The notes under the pieces: generated by a model
What the model saw: the letters and a program-made list of their open reading frames with translations, nothing else
Databases searched by the model: none
Told to the model about the DNA's origin: nothing
Made by a program: the position numbers and the translations under genes
Shown: positions 11,611 to 22,763 of the stretch, in pieces
Position numbering within the stretch: position 1 is the stretch's first letter
Layout of the letters: each line of letters begins with the position of its first letter
Origin: Ectobius pallidus
Lineage: Eukaryota > Arthropoda > Insecta > Blattodea > Ectobiidae
Length of the DNA: 64,000 nt
Direction: 5' to 3'
NCBI GenBank assembly: GCA_964059195.1
Contig: CAXKWD010000004.1
Span: 117,879,938-117,943,937 of the forward strand

Positions 11611-13639
11611 ATCTAATAGCAGTCAAGTTGAAGTAGTCTGAATTTTTTCATGCTCTAAGGCGCATGCGCAAAAATCAATAGGACCTGGATAAAGGAATTA
11701 ATATAGTGTGTTTACTGATAACTTAGTAATCTTGTTTAAATTTGGATGAAATCTTCGTTGCATTGGCGTTTTGTAACTGTACGAATATTATTGAATTTTT
11801 TTAGTGACGTAGTGAATTAATTTATTAACTGGTTTTAAATTATAATCACATTCATTACCATACCATCTTTGGTAATTTGAAATTACCGCATTGAAATCAC
11901 CTGATATCTTAAGTGAACATATCAGGTCACACTCACCACCGAATTGTACATACTTCCTTTTTTCTTTTTTTCTGAAAAGGGATCTTATCATATTTTAGGC
12001 TGTGATTCTTATTATTTTAGTTGTCACGTAAATATTATCTACAACATAACATTATTATCTTAATTATTATATATAGTGACAAAAGGAATTAATTGAATAT
12101 CATGATTATTGAGTTTTTGCTGACACTTTTTATTAAGAAGAAATTATAATATATCTTTTGGAATATTTGTTATTGTTTTTAAATTGATGTCCTTTAAATT
12201 AAATTTAAAGGTAGAATATCCCTGAATATAGGACAATTATTAAATTTTCAGAAAATAATGTATTGCTGTTGTATTTATTAAAGGTTATCATCATCTACAC
12301 CATTCCCGTAATTCCAGTCATGACCATTATCATAGCCATTCTAACAATTTTCGTCGTGGTTAACGGCATATTCGTCATATTCGTCACAATTGTCATAAGT
12401 GTCTTACTTGTTAGCTACCGTCAACATTATCACCGTCACTATCATAGTAATCATAATCATCATTATTATTATATACATTATTGTTAATTTGCGCAAAAAA
12501 TCAGCCATGAGCATTTAATAGTGAAATTTTTTCGTATATATTTTTTGAAGGAAAATTATAAACAGAGTTAGGATTTGTATGTGTTAAAAATGGGTAAATG
12601 TGTAGGCTACATAATAGACCTAGGGGCTAAAAATTTTCAAAATATGGAGGAGAATCCACTTAAATTTTGTATAAAAATAGTGCAAAACAATACAAAGAAT
12701 ATCTGTGTGCTATCAACCTTGCTTAGTTACGAAAGAAAAACTAAACAGAAAAACCTCATAAATTGGTAGAATACATGCCACACAACAATTTAAAGGAAAG
12801 CAAAACAAAAGTTTAAACTTCTTACATATAAGTTGGGATATTTTTGAGTTGATACTACATTTTTTTTGGGGGGGGGGGATCTTAATGATAATTGCCTCTT
12901 TATGAAGCAGTGAGTTCCAAAACTCTGTTTTAAATTTTGAAAACTGAAACTGCACACAACTTGTTTTCAATATTACATAGAAATTCAAGAGTCCAGTTTT
13001 CAAGTTCAGGTGTTTGTAAACGTTATCAAGGATTACCTGACAAGAATAACACTTTGAAACCATGAAATATGGAACATAAAGTGAAACATTCAATTAGGTA
13101 AAGTTATTTAAGTTTTTCTAAAATATGTAAAACAGGCTATTTGTTACACCCTGAAATATGGGCAGGTATGTAAAATCGTATTTATCTTAAGCCTATCCAA
13201 ATATCCCAATTCGTAAACAGGCTACCTGGGTATATAGCGAAAATTTAACTATAACTAATATAAAGACAAATATGTATTTACATAGAAATCCCAGTCCTGG
13301 TTATAAGCTAATCACCTTTTCATTTTCCATATACAGTACTCAAGCTTGTCGGCCCTGCCTCGCATACAACGTGACTTTCTACTTAGGCTATACTTAGGGC
13401 TGAGAAATTCTTGTGCATGTATAAAATTAAACTTTTGTTAAAGAGTTATTTGTTGGGCAGCATTAGAACACGGTTTCTTAAGAAATTTTGATCAGCATAT
13501 GACACCATACAGCTCACATGATCTTAATATCCTACGAGAAACTTCCAGCATGCAATTGTGTGCCCTCTAGAAAAAATGTGTTATATAACGAACCATAGCA
13601 AATAAGAAATCATTAAGTCATCTACACAGGTCTACTAGA
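11611..13639. other. AT-rich non-coding; imperfect CAT/ATC tract
   Basis: An imperfect ATC/CAT-rich tract spans about 12285-12480 and accounts for the frame at 12263-12487. A T8G10-type homopolymer junction lies at about 12861-12880. The 126-codon minus-strand frame at 12713-13093 has no recognisable domain and crosses that homopolymer; I do not call it a gene. Confidence 0.4.
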
Positions 13640-13654
13640 TAAATAAATAGAAAA

Positions 13655-13747
13655 ATGGATAGATGGATAACTGGATGGATGGATAGTTAGATAGATAGGT
13701 AAATAGGTAGATAGGTAGGTAGGTAGGTAGGTAGGTAGGTAGGCCTA
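13655..13747. repeat. GATA/GGTA tetranucleotide microsatellite
   Basis: The tract grades from GGATAGATGGATAACTGGAT through GATAGATAGGTAAATAGG to eight uninterrupted GGTA units, ending in a TAGGCCTA palindrome. Confidence 0.9.
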
Positions 13748-13911
13748 GGTATACAGTTTCGCTGCCATTAAATATTTAATATACAATAATACTACATCCC
13801 TATATTGCTTTAATTGCTTTAATACAATTATTATGAGGAATAGGCCTATATACAATACATGTATATGTACACTATAGGAAAATGAAAAATATATCGGTGA
13901 ATCATTCTCGA

Positions 13912-14460
13912 AACAAGCAATGTGCCCGCGGCTTCGCCAGCGATTACTTACCCAACTACTAGATATTCCGTTTAAATAATTTATTTAACATAAAAATAAT
14001 TATAACATAGTTATTAACACATAAATTGTATGAATTACATAAATTTATTCTTAATTATATTGTTTTTCCTTAATTAATATAAATAATTAAACGAATAGGC
14101 CGAATCTTGTGCTTCCTTATGGGCATAAAGATTAGAAATGAAACGATTAAAACTAAAATTATGCACAAACAACTAAAACAATTTATATTTAAGGAACTAA
14201 AATATCGATTTCGAAGTGCATTTCACGAATGAAGTGCGATGCCCTGAAAAAAAGACCTCACATTCGAGAAGCCTACCCTAGCTCGAAAAGCCCAGCAGAG
14301 TAAGTTTCAACGAAAACATTCAATGCTCTTTTTTTCCCGGTTGCTCGGGCAATTAATCTCACAATTTAATACTGTCTTGTTAATAGGTGGCTTTGGCTGG
14401 CATATATACCTGTAGGGGCAGACGCAGAACACCGCTTTAAAAATATAGATATCGGGCTTA
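13912..14460 (-). repeat. Possible interspersed repeat with CCCGCGGCTTCGCC end
   Basis: TGTGCCCGCGGCTTCGCCAGCG (13921-13942) resembles a GC-rich end motif seen in many arthropod interspersed repeats, and AAATATAGATATCGG (about 14440-14455) could be the opposite end. The interior has no coding match. Identity and limits are uncertain. Confidence 0.3.
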
Positions 14461-14825
14461 CAAAACTATATTGGTGGTAACGGATTCCTATTAGAATTAC
14501 AATCTAATGAAAAAGATTATTTAGTTTCTAATGGGTAAACTGTTCATTTCTTCTGTTGAGCAACCAACACGAGCAGCCATCAATATATTTCGCTCGATAC
14601 GGAGTTTTCCAGACACAGAACGTTCCTGAAAAAGGCTGGAGTGGACAGGAACTAGGCAGATAGTATAGCAGGGCGGGCTGGATAAGTGGTGTGCGGCCTG
14701 CTCCTGCTTGTAATAAATTTGATCCGGTTGCAGTTCCATTAGCACGCGCGCTCTAGGCTCCAGGCAACAGCGTAATACGTAGCACCTCGCATCCGTCGTG
14801 GTCATTCACACAAAATTATTCTACT
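14461..14825. other. Unassigned, moderately GC-rich
   Basis: Contains a 94-codon minus-strand frame (14521-14805) without any recognisable domain. The composition is more balanced than the flanks (GGGCGGGCTGG, GCACGCGCGCTC). It may be unique sequence or an unrecognised element. Confidence 0.3.
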
Positions 14826-15512
14826 GTTATTACTTCCTTTGCCCGTACCATGGATATTATATCTAGAAGAAGTATTGTGTTCGACCCCGAAATTCGAAGT
14901 TGAATTTTTAACATAAATACATGTTTTGAGGTTCCCTAAATCCAAAAATATTAGTTTGAGAAAATGTCTGTGTGTGCATATATCTGTTTGTCTGTGAATA
15001 GCCTAAATCCGGAACGAGAAATCATATGAAAACCAAATTTAGTATTTGGGATAGGTATCTGCTGGGGATGTGATACGAAGATTGGCGACAACTTTCTCTC
15101 ACCTTTAATGCCACTTTATATGAAAAAAATTCACGATTTCTAGAAAACTACTCTAATGATTTTGTTTACATGTTATACATGAGGTGCTTACACTAAAAGC
15201 TAAAACTTTTATTCGAAACATTTTTCGTGAAAATTTTCTAAAGATTAGGCCTAATTATAAGCCACCCACTGTTTGTAGAAACTCAGTCTTCTTGCCTGGT
15301 AAACAATAAAGCTTTGCATCAGGTTGAAACAACTGAATACGCGCTCTTTGCAATACGGCCTCATATTCTATATCATAATGTGAAATGAGAAAGGTGTATT
15401 GTCCATGCTTAGGGTAAAGAAAGTTTGCGAGTGCGTTTGTCAGATTTTATTTAGGTTGTCTATCCTTTAGGGATGCGGTGCAATGTGATAACGACATTCT
15501 CTTCATTTTTAC
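14826..15512 (+). repeat. ~0.65 kb interspersed repeat, copy in plus orientation
   Basis: It starts TATTACTTCCTTTGCCCGTACC and ends near GGGATGCGGTGCAATGTGATAACGACATT. The same sequence occurs in reverse complement at 19564-20190 with clear similarity over the whole length, including a TG-rich stretch (TGTCTGTGTGTGCATATATC) and the block GAAACTCAGTCTTCTTGCC. No coding frame is conserved between copies, so it is probably a non-autonomous element; class unknown. Confidence 0.7.
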
Positions 15513-16425
15513 AACCAATTGACATGAAGAGAAAGTAATACATAATATATTATACTAACAAGAGGCAAAACTTTTCTTTGGGAAGAGGAAGTTTTGCGTT
15601 TCGCATCAGATTTTTTAATGTTACTTTCATTTCTCCTGCACCGGCTATAGGAGCTTTTTTCGCGGAAGCAGGACAAAATAAAATTTAAAAGGTCAATATA
15701 TTTTTCTGATACTCTTATAGTTACTGTAATAGACTAGTGAGTTCAGTTCTTTTTAACATCTATGTTGAACCGGCTAAAAGAAGGATGGGTCGTTTCTTAT
15801 TAATTAAAAAATAAATCAATTGAGCGACTCACAAGTGTTAACGAAATTATAGTCAATGTTATGATGTTTGTTAATTGGCAGAATATCTCCGTCTCTTATA
15901 CCGAAAGATGTGAGTTGGCTTCTCCTTAATTTGTTAATAAACAATGTTATGCTAGTATTGTGGATTTTTAATAAACCTTTTAAAAACTTCTTGCGAAAAA
16001 CTTAAATACGTAAATATATGTTATATATGTCGTAAATAGATGTTATTTTCTTAACATAAAAGCAATAAATACCATAAGACCATATGACCTATTGTTGGGA
16101 TTAGTAGGCCTATCTTGTTCGCTTGCTAGATATGTGACCAGAAATTTATACTTAAAATAATTAAGGATAAATTGTTATTAGAATGTAGGCCCTTATTGCT
16201 CACTCGTTTCGAAGGTTAATTATTGTAGGTTAACGACTAGAGTCACATTGCTTGCTGATATAGCACAGTCGTAGAATACGTGATTATGTAATTCAATATT
16301 GGCTTCAATGGGTATTATGTTGCTCAGCTATATTCTTATTTAATTTTTCAAATAAACTAGTGTATCCAGAATCGACACTTCATTCGGTTAAAAACAAGTG
16401 TCAGACTCTTAAACAAAATGCAGCC
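15513..16425. other. AT-rich non-coding, nothing recognised
   Basis: No coding frame, RNA gene or repeat end recognised. Confidence 0.4.
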
Positions 16426-16503
16426 AAGATAGATATATAAGCATTCATGAACCACAGATTATTGTCTCTGTTGGACATTACATGAGAATACAGCCAGTTC
16501 ATT
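16426..16503 (-). repeat. SINE 3'-tail fragment, minus strand
   Basis: Reverse complement reads CTCATGTAATGTCCAACAGA and GTGGTTCATGAATGCTTATA, matching the tail of the tRNA-derived SINE at 41225-41385. Only the 3' portion is present here. Confidence 0.65.
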
Positions 16504-16570
16504 AGTTTAGTTGTATTATGTTGTGTATGCAGGCGATGACGAGACGAGCTTGTATGTATATGTGTATATA

Positions 16571-16958
16571 CAGGTGTTTCAAAAACACTTTTACAAACTT
16601 CTGGCATGGGTTCCTTACACCAAAAGAAGGAAACAAGATCATATGAACATATGTCCCATAATCCTTGTTTTCTCGTTAGGAACTGTTCAACACATTGGCA
16701 CACTCATAACACGTCAACACACAAAACTCAAAACAAATGCTCGAAATGTCCTCCTCTTTCTTCTAGACATGCATGCACTCGTCGAATCATGGACTGTCGT
16801 ACCCTTTCAAATACTCTGGGATGGTGTCGAATGGTTTCGCAGGCTTCCATGACACGTCGATTAAAATGTTTATGGGACATATGTTCTTATGAACTTTTTT
16901 CCTTCTTTTGGTGCAAGGAACCCATGCCCGAAGTTTGTAAAAGCATTTTTGAAACACC

Positions 16959-16961
<3 letters not shown>
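16571..16961 (-). mobile_element. Tc1/mariner-type MITE with long inverted arms
   Basis: A 391 bp element flanked by TA on both sides. The left arm (16571 to about 16662, CAGGTGTTTCAAAAACACTT...) and the right arm (about 16870-16961, ...GAAACACCCTG) are inverted copies of each other, near 88% identical by eye over about 92 bp. TA target duplication and a transposase C-terminus in the loop identify the superfamily. It is non-autonomous. The open frames crossing it are the two arms read in either direction and are not genes. Confidence 0.85.
16728..16862 (-). pseudogene. Tc1/mariner-type transposase C-terminal remnant
   Basis: Inside the loop of the MITE, the minus strand encodes about 44 codons ending in TGA at 16728: a string with ACETIRHHPRVFERVRQSM and, at the end, CLEERGGHFEHLF. 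This pattern (FxRVRxS...RR...C...GGHFEHL) is typical of the C-terminus of insect Tc1/mariner-like transposases. The catalytic core is absent, so the MITE arose by deletion of a larger element. Confidence 0.75.
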
Positions 16962-17009
<48 letters not shown>

Positions 17010-17035
17010 TACATACATACACACATACACACATA
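16962..17035. repeat. (TA)n-(CA)n compound microsatellite
   Basis: About 17 TA units followed by CACACACACA and CATA/CACA units, starting exactly at the right border of the MITE. Confidence 0.9.
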
Positions 17036-17059
17036 TACTATGTATCTGGAACTTAAACT

Positions 17060-17290
17060 TTTTGCAGCCGTCTGTACAGTCGACCTCAATGGTGCAGTCG
17101 TTGACTCCTGAGAGTCCGAGGGTCGGGATTCAAGCCCTGCCGAAGTCTATGAATTTTTCAGTATGTAAAAATACTAATTACAAAGTCCTCCGAAAGGGAC
17201 TGTAGGCCTAATCCGTGATCCCATGTCGTAGATATGCGACACGTTAAAGAATTTAAGGCGAACTTGAAGCTTCTGTACACATTTTCCAGC
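17060..17290 (+). repeat. tRNA-derived SINE, plus strand
   Basis: The head (from about GTCGACCTCAATGGTGCAG) has the B box GGGATTCAAGCCC at 17125-17137. The body contains TCCGAAAGGGACTGTAGGCC and GATATGCGACACGTTAAAGA, a layout I associate with arthropod tRNA-derived SINEs. Sequence differs from the other SINE families here. Confidence 0.6.
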
Positions 17291-17734
17291 CCTAATTGTA
17301 CCTTAGTTTTCTCCTAAAAGACATCGAACCATCACTGTCTCACTGTCGTAATGACCACTTCAAGAAAATAAGCATAATCAAACTCGTCTTCGTCTCGATC
17401 GAATACCTTTTTAATAGCTTAAGCAATGTAATGTTTATTAATTCGCATGATAAATTTTTCAGTCTGTATGGAAATCACGGGTGGCTTCCAGAAAATTTCT
17501 GAAGATACTGAGAGAGAAAAATACTTTAGAAAAAAACGGACATATGAGGCGAACGCCCAAACTGAAGTCAGCAAGTCACTTTCGACTCTAGCCATAAAAA
17601 TGAAGCTTCGGGGTACTGCACATGCACTCTTATGAGCTGCGGGTTAGGCTAGCTATCTCTGCTGTTGGTTTATAATTATTAGCAAGTTTTCTATTTACTT
17701 TTTCTTTTGATTTTTAATATAATCCTACTTATCT
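17291..17734. other. Non-coding, nothing recognised
   Basis: Short frames at 17296-17502 and 17447-17635 lack domains. No repeat end seen. Confidence 0.4.
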
Positions 17735-18040
17735 GTTCTCAAGTTTGCCGCGTGAGGGAGCTATTAGCGGGGCTGCTTTCCATTCTGGTGGCCCGGGTTC
17801 GATTCCAGATGGGAGATTATTCAGTAGTGGTAAATTTCCTTCTTGGGTTCAGAACTGGGTGTTGTATTGTCCTTTCATCCCTATCCCGCGAGAGGCAGTA
17901 GCAAATCTTCGCGGTATAACTCTTGCCTGAATGAGTCTTGGACGAGTTGTGGTCAGCATCCCATGGCTTCGTTCCGCGACTGGACCTGCCTTAAGGCAGA
18001 ACATTATCATAATCATCATCAGCATTATCATCATGTGTTT
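17735..18040 (+). repeat. tRNA-derived SINE with ATC-rich tail
   Basis: A tRNA-like head (GCCGCGTGAGGGAGCTATTAG) carries the B box GGGTTCGATTCC at 17795-17806. The body includes CCCTATCCCGCGAGAGGCAG and ends in an ATCATAATCATCATC tail, a usual place for simple repeats in SINEs. Four overlapping short frames across it are incidental. Confidence 0.7.
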
Positions 18041-18890
18041 TCAGGTATGTTCTCATAATTTTTGAAGTACAGTTTAAAGATTTGGAAGCAAGTTGATTGA
18101 AAAATACATACTTCTATTTTCTGCTCGTATTCAGTCCTTCGTAGTACTACAATAACTTAAAATGTCAATTATTTTGAAGACTCGAGCTGAAAAATTTAAA
18201 AGGGCCTATTTGAATGTCGGTTTTCAAGATTTTAGTAATTTTGTCGGCCTATTTTGAACATATAGTATCTTTGGTCTCTAGTGATCTCTGATCAGCAGTG
18301 TGTACGAGCGTGTGCGTAGCACAGATAAATAGTGTCATTATAAAGTATAGGATGGGCAAGCAGACGCATGGACAGACTACCAGGCAGGCTGGCAGGCACA
18401 CATTGGCCCCGCCTTTGTGGGATCAATACTCGGGATTTCCTCACCATCTATTCCGTCATTCTGAGTAGCTGTATTCATCCCACAAAACCTCTCTGCCATG
18501 TTTCACAGCAAATCCCACCAATGTCCTCCATTGTGCACACTTCTTTGTTACCCAACACCTAAATATAAGTTCCTCTATATAGGAAATTAGTATCTGGTAC
18601 TACATTTAACATTTTCTTGGGTATGGAGTTAGCGATTAAAAAATAATGTGATGTGAGACATGCACATGACTTTCTCTGATATTATGTTTTTATCGTTTGC
18701 CACTCTATTGCTTTTCCTCTATGCAGAATAAAGTCATAAAGCGGAAACTTCTCTGAAACAGCTACCTTATACCTTGACTGACCGAAATGATTCAGTTAGA
18801 TTCAAATGAATTCGTGGTTTCGTCAAATGAATACATAGATAACAGTTACTCTGACATATAATAAATAATTTAATAATTTTTAAAAATTAG
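18041..18890. other. Non-coding, nothing recognised
   Basis: Contains a CAGGCAGGCTGGCAGGCA stretch near 18380 and a short frame (18368-18562) without a domain. Confidence 0.4.
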
Positions 18891-18892
18891 AA

Positions 18893-19563
18893 AAGTTTGC
18901 CATTAAAAGTGGCTTGAAGCAAGGAAATGCATTATAGCGTTTACTCTTAATTTTGCTGTGGAATATGCCATTTGGAAAGTTCAGGAAAACAAGGTAGACC
19001 TAGAATTAAATGGCAGTCACGCGACTATAGCTTATGCAGGTGAAGTTTGTCTGTTGGGCGATGACGTAAACACAATCAGGAGAAACGGAGAAAGTCTTTT
19101 CAATGCCTGCAGGAATATTGGATTGGAAATTAATACAGAAAAAACTAAGTAGGGCCTATAAGGTAATGAAAGGTCAAAAGATGCGATATAAATATTAGAA
19201 TAATCTGTAAATCGAACAGGTGGAGAAATTCAAATCCCTGGGAGCAATAATTACAGAATCAAATAATATTAAGGAGAAGTTAAATGTCGGCTGAAATCAG
19301 GAAATGCTTGTTTTTATGCAGTTCAAAAACTTTTATCTTCTCGTCTTCTGTCCAGAAATCGAAAAATAAGTTATAAAACAATTATCCTGCCGATTGTGTT
19401 ATATGGCTGTGAGACATGGTCGCTTACTCTACGGGAAGAACATAATCGTAATGTGTTCAAAATAGGGTGCTTAAGAAAATATTTGGGCCTAGGAGATGAA
19501 AACGGGGAAAACTGCATTACGACGGACGAGCTTCATAACCTGCAAGTTGTAAGTTGTTATAAA
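18893..19563 (+). pseudogene. Non-LTR retrotransposon (LINE) reverse transcriptase remnant
   Basis: Decayed C-terminal half of a LINE reverse transcriptase, which copies element RNA into genomic DNA. Visible in order: SGLKQGNAL (18910-18936, normally followed by SPLLFN), the catalytic segment YAGEV at 19033-19047 where active copies have YADD, then GLEINTEKTK, VEKFKSLGAIIT, SSRLLSR-like, and LPIVLYGCETWSLTLREE near 19391-19440. The loss of both catalytic Asp residues and several frameshifts (near 18936, 19150, 19270) show it is dead. The YGCETW block also occurs in the RTE-type LINE at 60.9 kb as YGCQTW. Beyond 19563 the reading is interrupted by a separate interspersed repeat. Confidence 0.8.
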
Positions 19564-20190
19564 ATATGAAGATAATGTCTTTCCCATGTCGTATCGCATC
19601 CTCTAAAGATACGAAACCCTAATAAAATCTGATTAAAACACTCACGTAACTTTCATTACTCTGAGCATGGACAATACATGTTCCTCGCAAAGAGCGGACA
19701 TTCAGTTGTTTCAACCTGATCCAAAGCTTTATTGTTCTCTAGACAAGACTGAGTTTCTACAAACAATGGGTGGCTTAAAACTACCCTTCAGATAATTTTT
19801 TTGGCAATGTTTCAAATAAAAGGTTTAGCTCTGAGTATAAGCAGCTCATCTACAAAATTTAAACAAAATCGTTAGAGTCGTTAGATGAAATCGCAAAAAC
19901 GAAATGTCCTTCAAGTTCTCACCAATCTTCCTCTCACATATCCAAAAGATACTTGACCCAAATACAAAATTTTGTTTTTATATGAGTTTTCGTTCCGGAG
20001 CTAGGCTGTTCACAAACACACAGACACATACACACACATACAGACAGCTTTCCGAAAATTGTATTTTTGGGTTCAGGGTACTTCAAAACATGTATTTATG
20101 TTAAAACCTCAACTTCCAATTTCGGGGTCGAATACAATATTTCCTCTACCTATAGTACTTATGGTACGGGCAGAGGAAGTAATAGGCCAA
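19564..20190 (-). repeat. ~0.65 kb interspersed repeat, copy in minus orientation
   Basis: Reverse complement of the 14826-15512 family: it starts (minus strand) TATTACTTCCTCTGCCCGTACC near 20190 and ends GGATGCGATACGACATGGGA near 19564. It lies immediately after the LINE remnant, as if inserted at or near its broken end. A CA-rich patch (20015-20040) corresponds to the TG-rich patch of the other copy. Confidence 0.7.
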
Positions 20191-21369
20191 AGTTGTAAAG
20201 CAAGTGAAAAAAGTTAAAAGTAACAAGATTTCTGTACAACATACAGGAAAATGATAGGGGTGACCGACTCCATGATTGTTCTGATGCCACACTATATGCC
20301 ACAGTTACATAACCCTTTTTTTAGACAAACACATAAATTATAGATATTTGTGCCAGATAAATCTGTGTATTTGATATATTCTCATCTCACTTGTTGGGAT
20401 TATTAGTCGTAAATATCTGGTTGATGACGACTTAAATGTTCGTCACTTAAAACGTACATGTTCTGGGATTCAATTAATTCAGTTTTTAAAGATCGAATCA
20501 TACAATTATATATTTAAAGAAATGAGTTTCTTAACACATTAATTTAATTTTGGTTTTTTAATTAATTGATTCAACAATAATTAATTTAATATAAGTTAGT
20601 TTAGATTTTATCCTCTTGAATATTCAGTTCAAACAGCTCACTATTAATCTTTCCTGTGTATCAAGGGTTGAAAAAAATACAAGTGATGTTTTAAAAATAT
20701 AGCCTATAACTGCATTTCTCCAAGTAGAACGCAAGTCAATCGTTTTAAGTTCAAGGTAGCCTAAGTTTTTCTAAGGTCTGACGGCTGTTATCATCTGAGA
20801 CAGCGTTTTGCCACGAAGTATACTTTGTCGTAAAGTAAATTTTATTAATTTATAACAATAATATGAATAACGCACAGTTCGATGTTATAAACACGTTTCT
20901 TCTGTAATTTTCTTAATTATTTAAACGTGTCGTTTTGTTAATATAAATTTTCTCTACCGCAGAAATTGCTCAAAAAAAGAAAGAAAATAGTTCCCGATTT
21001 TAAATGGCTATGCCTTGTTAAAAGGTTGTTAAATTGGTAGTGAGTGTTATAAACATCGAAGATCTGCTTGTGTGAAAACTAGAGATTTCTTCAGAATCTG
21101 ATTCTAAAAAAACTCGGTTTAGTTTTGTTCTTCCTAAGTAATTCGTTTACATAAGTAATTCATTTATGCTGGAACAGGCGTTTGGAGTGATGATACGAAC
21201 AGCATACTAAGCACGCCGACCTGAGACGTATCTTTAATCGTTGATCTGAGTATAAACAAACAAAACAAAAATGTAGTGCGCCCTGACTTGCTCATTGGAT
21301 GGGAAGTGTTCAGAAGTCCTCCTTTGGACCTTACTAATAAAATTATTAAAGTCGAATGAAGTAGTAGCT
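20191..21369. other. AT-rich non-coding, nothing recognised
   Basis: TTAATTAATTGATTC-type runs near 20560. No coding signal. Confidence 0.4.
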
Positions 21370-21484
21370 AAATAGTATATTGCGATACAAGTGCCGTAAG
21401 CGATGCATACGGATCGAGGAAAGAGTTTTTTTTTCAATTTCCGAGATCCGTTATGCGCTTACGGCACGAGTATTGCATGCTATT
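21370..21484. repeat. Inverted repeat (hairpin) with GTGCCGTAAGCG core
   Basis: The left arm 21370-21422 (AATAGTATATTGCGATACAA, GTGCCGTAAGCG, CGGATCGAGGAAA) pairs with the right arm 21437-21484 (TTTCCGAGATCCG, CGCTTACGGCAC, GTATTGCATGCTATT). The loop is about 14 bases, T-rich. Both arms match except for small indels. Confidence 0.75.
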
Positions 21485-21805
21485 TTTTGCACGATGATTA
21501 TTTATATAAATTTAATTATATTAATTGTGATATTACCTGAAAATATTATGTATATACATTCTTGAAGATAGATGTTTATTTCAGAAAGTGATTCGCATGT
21601 GTTTGTTGTTATACGAACCGAATATTTGTCCTGGGGGGGCCTTGTCCATCAAGGCTTGTATTATGATGTGCCGTAAGTGAATTCATAACCGCAAGGAAAC
21701 ACTTACCGCACATAGCAACAAGATTGCGTGTGGGAATGTCAACTTACGATCCACGGCAACAACATTCGTAAGTACCACTAATTAGTTAAGTCGTGCAAAA
21801 AAATA
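21481..21805. mobile_element. Possible fold-back/MITE with TTTTTTGCACGA ends
   Basis: TATTTTTTGCACGA (21481-21494) and TCGTGCAAAAAAATA (21791-21805) form an inverted pair enclosing about 300 bp. Inside is a second hairpin, ATGTGCCGTAAGTG (about 21667-21680) against CACTTACCGCACAT (about 21701-21714), with the same GTGCCGTAAG core as the hairpin just upstream. No coding content. Confidence 0.5.
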
Positions 21806-22124
21806 AATAATGCGCTGGATAATGGGGTTTCGAGCTTCCAACTGGGTGAGTGGGAGGATTTTTTCCGAGCTTTCGACAACTTGCTTTATTTCTACATAAT
21901 TAACCGTGCCAGTTCGTCTATGAAATCTGGGTCTCTGAAGTGCTGAACAATACTTTAGAGTAATTACTAATTAACAAATTTGTCGACGAAATTAAAAGTA
22001 AGAACTCGTTTTAAATACTCACACTTTTTCATAGACTGCCACCAGTTATCTGCGTTGTAATATTTTAATAATCACATGTAGTTTCAAGGTGGAATGTTCT
22101 ATATGAAGAGGATAGCCTAAATAA
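21806..22124. other. Non-coding, nothing recognised
   Basis: AT-rich, no open frame or repeat end. Confidence 0.4.
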
Positions 22125-22126
22125 TA

Positions 22127-22761
22127 CGAGGGTAAGTCAATAAGTGTCTGAATTTTTTGTATAATATTTTGTAGATTGGCTGTACTGTACCGCTTTGTGC
22201 TCGCGCACGTCGACATGTTGTTCATTTATCTCCACTGCGTGTTGCGCTGTTGCACTTTAAACATGCTGCACCTCTCAGTGTTTGCACCAAAGAAGAACGG
22301 CTCGCAGTTCCCCCCCCCCCCCCGAAGGTGTACCAGGAGCCGAAATCCATGGAAGACTTTCCGCACAATATTGTGGCAATGTTTTACCACGGTGAAGCGA
22401 GTACGAGTGGATTGAAAAGTTCAAAAATGGTCGGACAAGTGTGAAGGGCGAGGAAAGAACAGGATACCCATCCACATCACTAGTGATGCCAACATTGAGC
22501 AAGTGCGTATCATGATTCAGACGAATCGAAGAATGGCAAACCATATGCATATCTGCCATAGTTCTGCGTGTGACAAACCAAGAACTGAAGGAATTGGTGA
22601 ATACGTGGCTTTCTACTCAGCCGATTTTTTTCTGAGGGAATCAGAAAGCTTGTGCAACAATGGATCAATTGCATTGGGAAGCAAGTGGACTGTGTTGAAA
22701 GTTTTGTATTCTAGTTGCAATAATTAAAAAAAGAGTGCGGATACTTACTGACTTATCCTCG
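22127..22761 (+). mobile_element. Internally deleted mariner element
   Basis: A 635 bp element between TA dinucleotides (22125-22126 and 22762-22763). Ends are inverted: CGAGGGTAAGTCAATAAGT on the left, and on the right the complement of CGAGGATAAGTCAGTAAGT. Full-length mariners are about 1.3 kb, so roughly half is missing. It contains N-terminal and C-terminal transposase fragments without the catalytic middle. A C14-C15 run sits at about 22309-22323. Confidence 0.9.
22395..22710 (+). pseudogene. mariner transposase fragments (HTH and C-terminus)
   Basis: About 22410-22550 encodes KFKNGRTSVKGEERTGYPST followed by DANIEQVRIMIQTNRRM, the helix-turn-helix region and linker of mariner/SETMAR-type transposases. 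From about 22600 FYSADFFLRE, then (next frame) KLVQQWINCIGKQ, matches the transposase C-terminus. The DD34D catalytic core between them is deleted, and the two pieces are in different frames. Confidence 0.8.
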
Positions 22762-22763
22762 TA

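Noticed and set aside
12713..13093. 126-codon minus-strand frame as a gene
   Set aside because: No recognisable domain, crosses a T/G homopolymer junction, composition as in flanking non-coding DNA.
14521..14805. 94-codon minus-strand frame
   Set aside because: Balanced composition made it worth a look, but there is no domain and no splice or start context that sets it apart.
16401..17205. Four overlapping frames of 100-199 codons
   Set aside because: They read through the inverted arms of the Tc1-type MITE and the TA/CA microsatellite; the repeated peptide in opposite frames shows they are arm translations.
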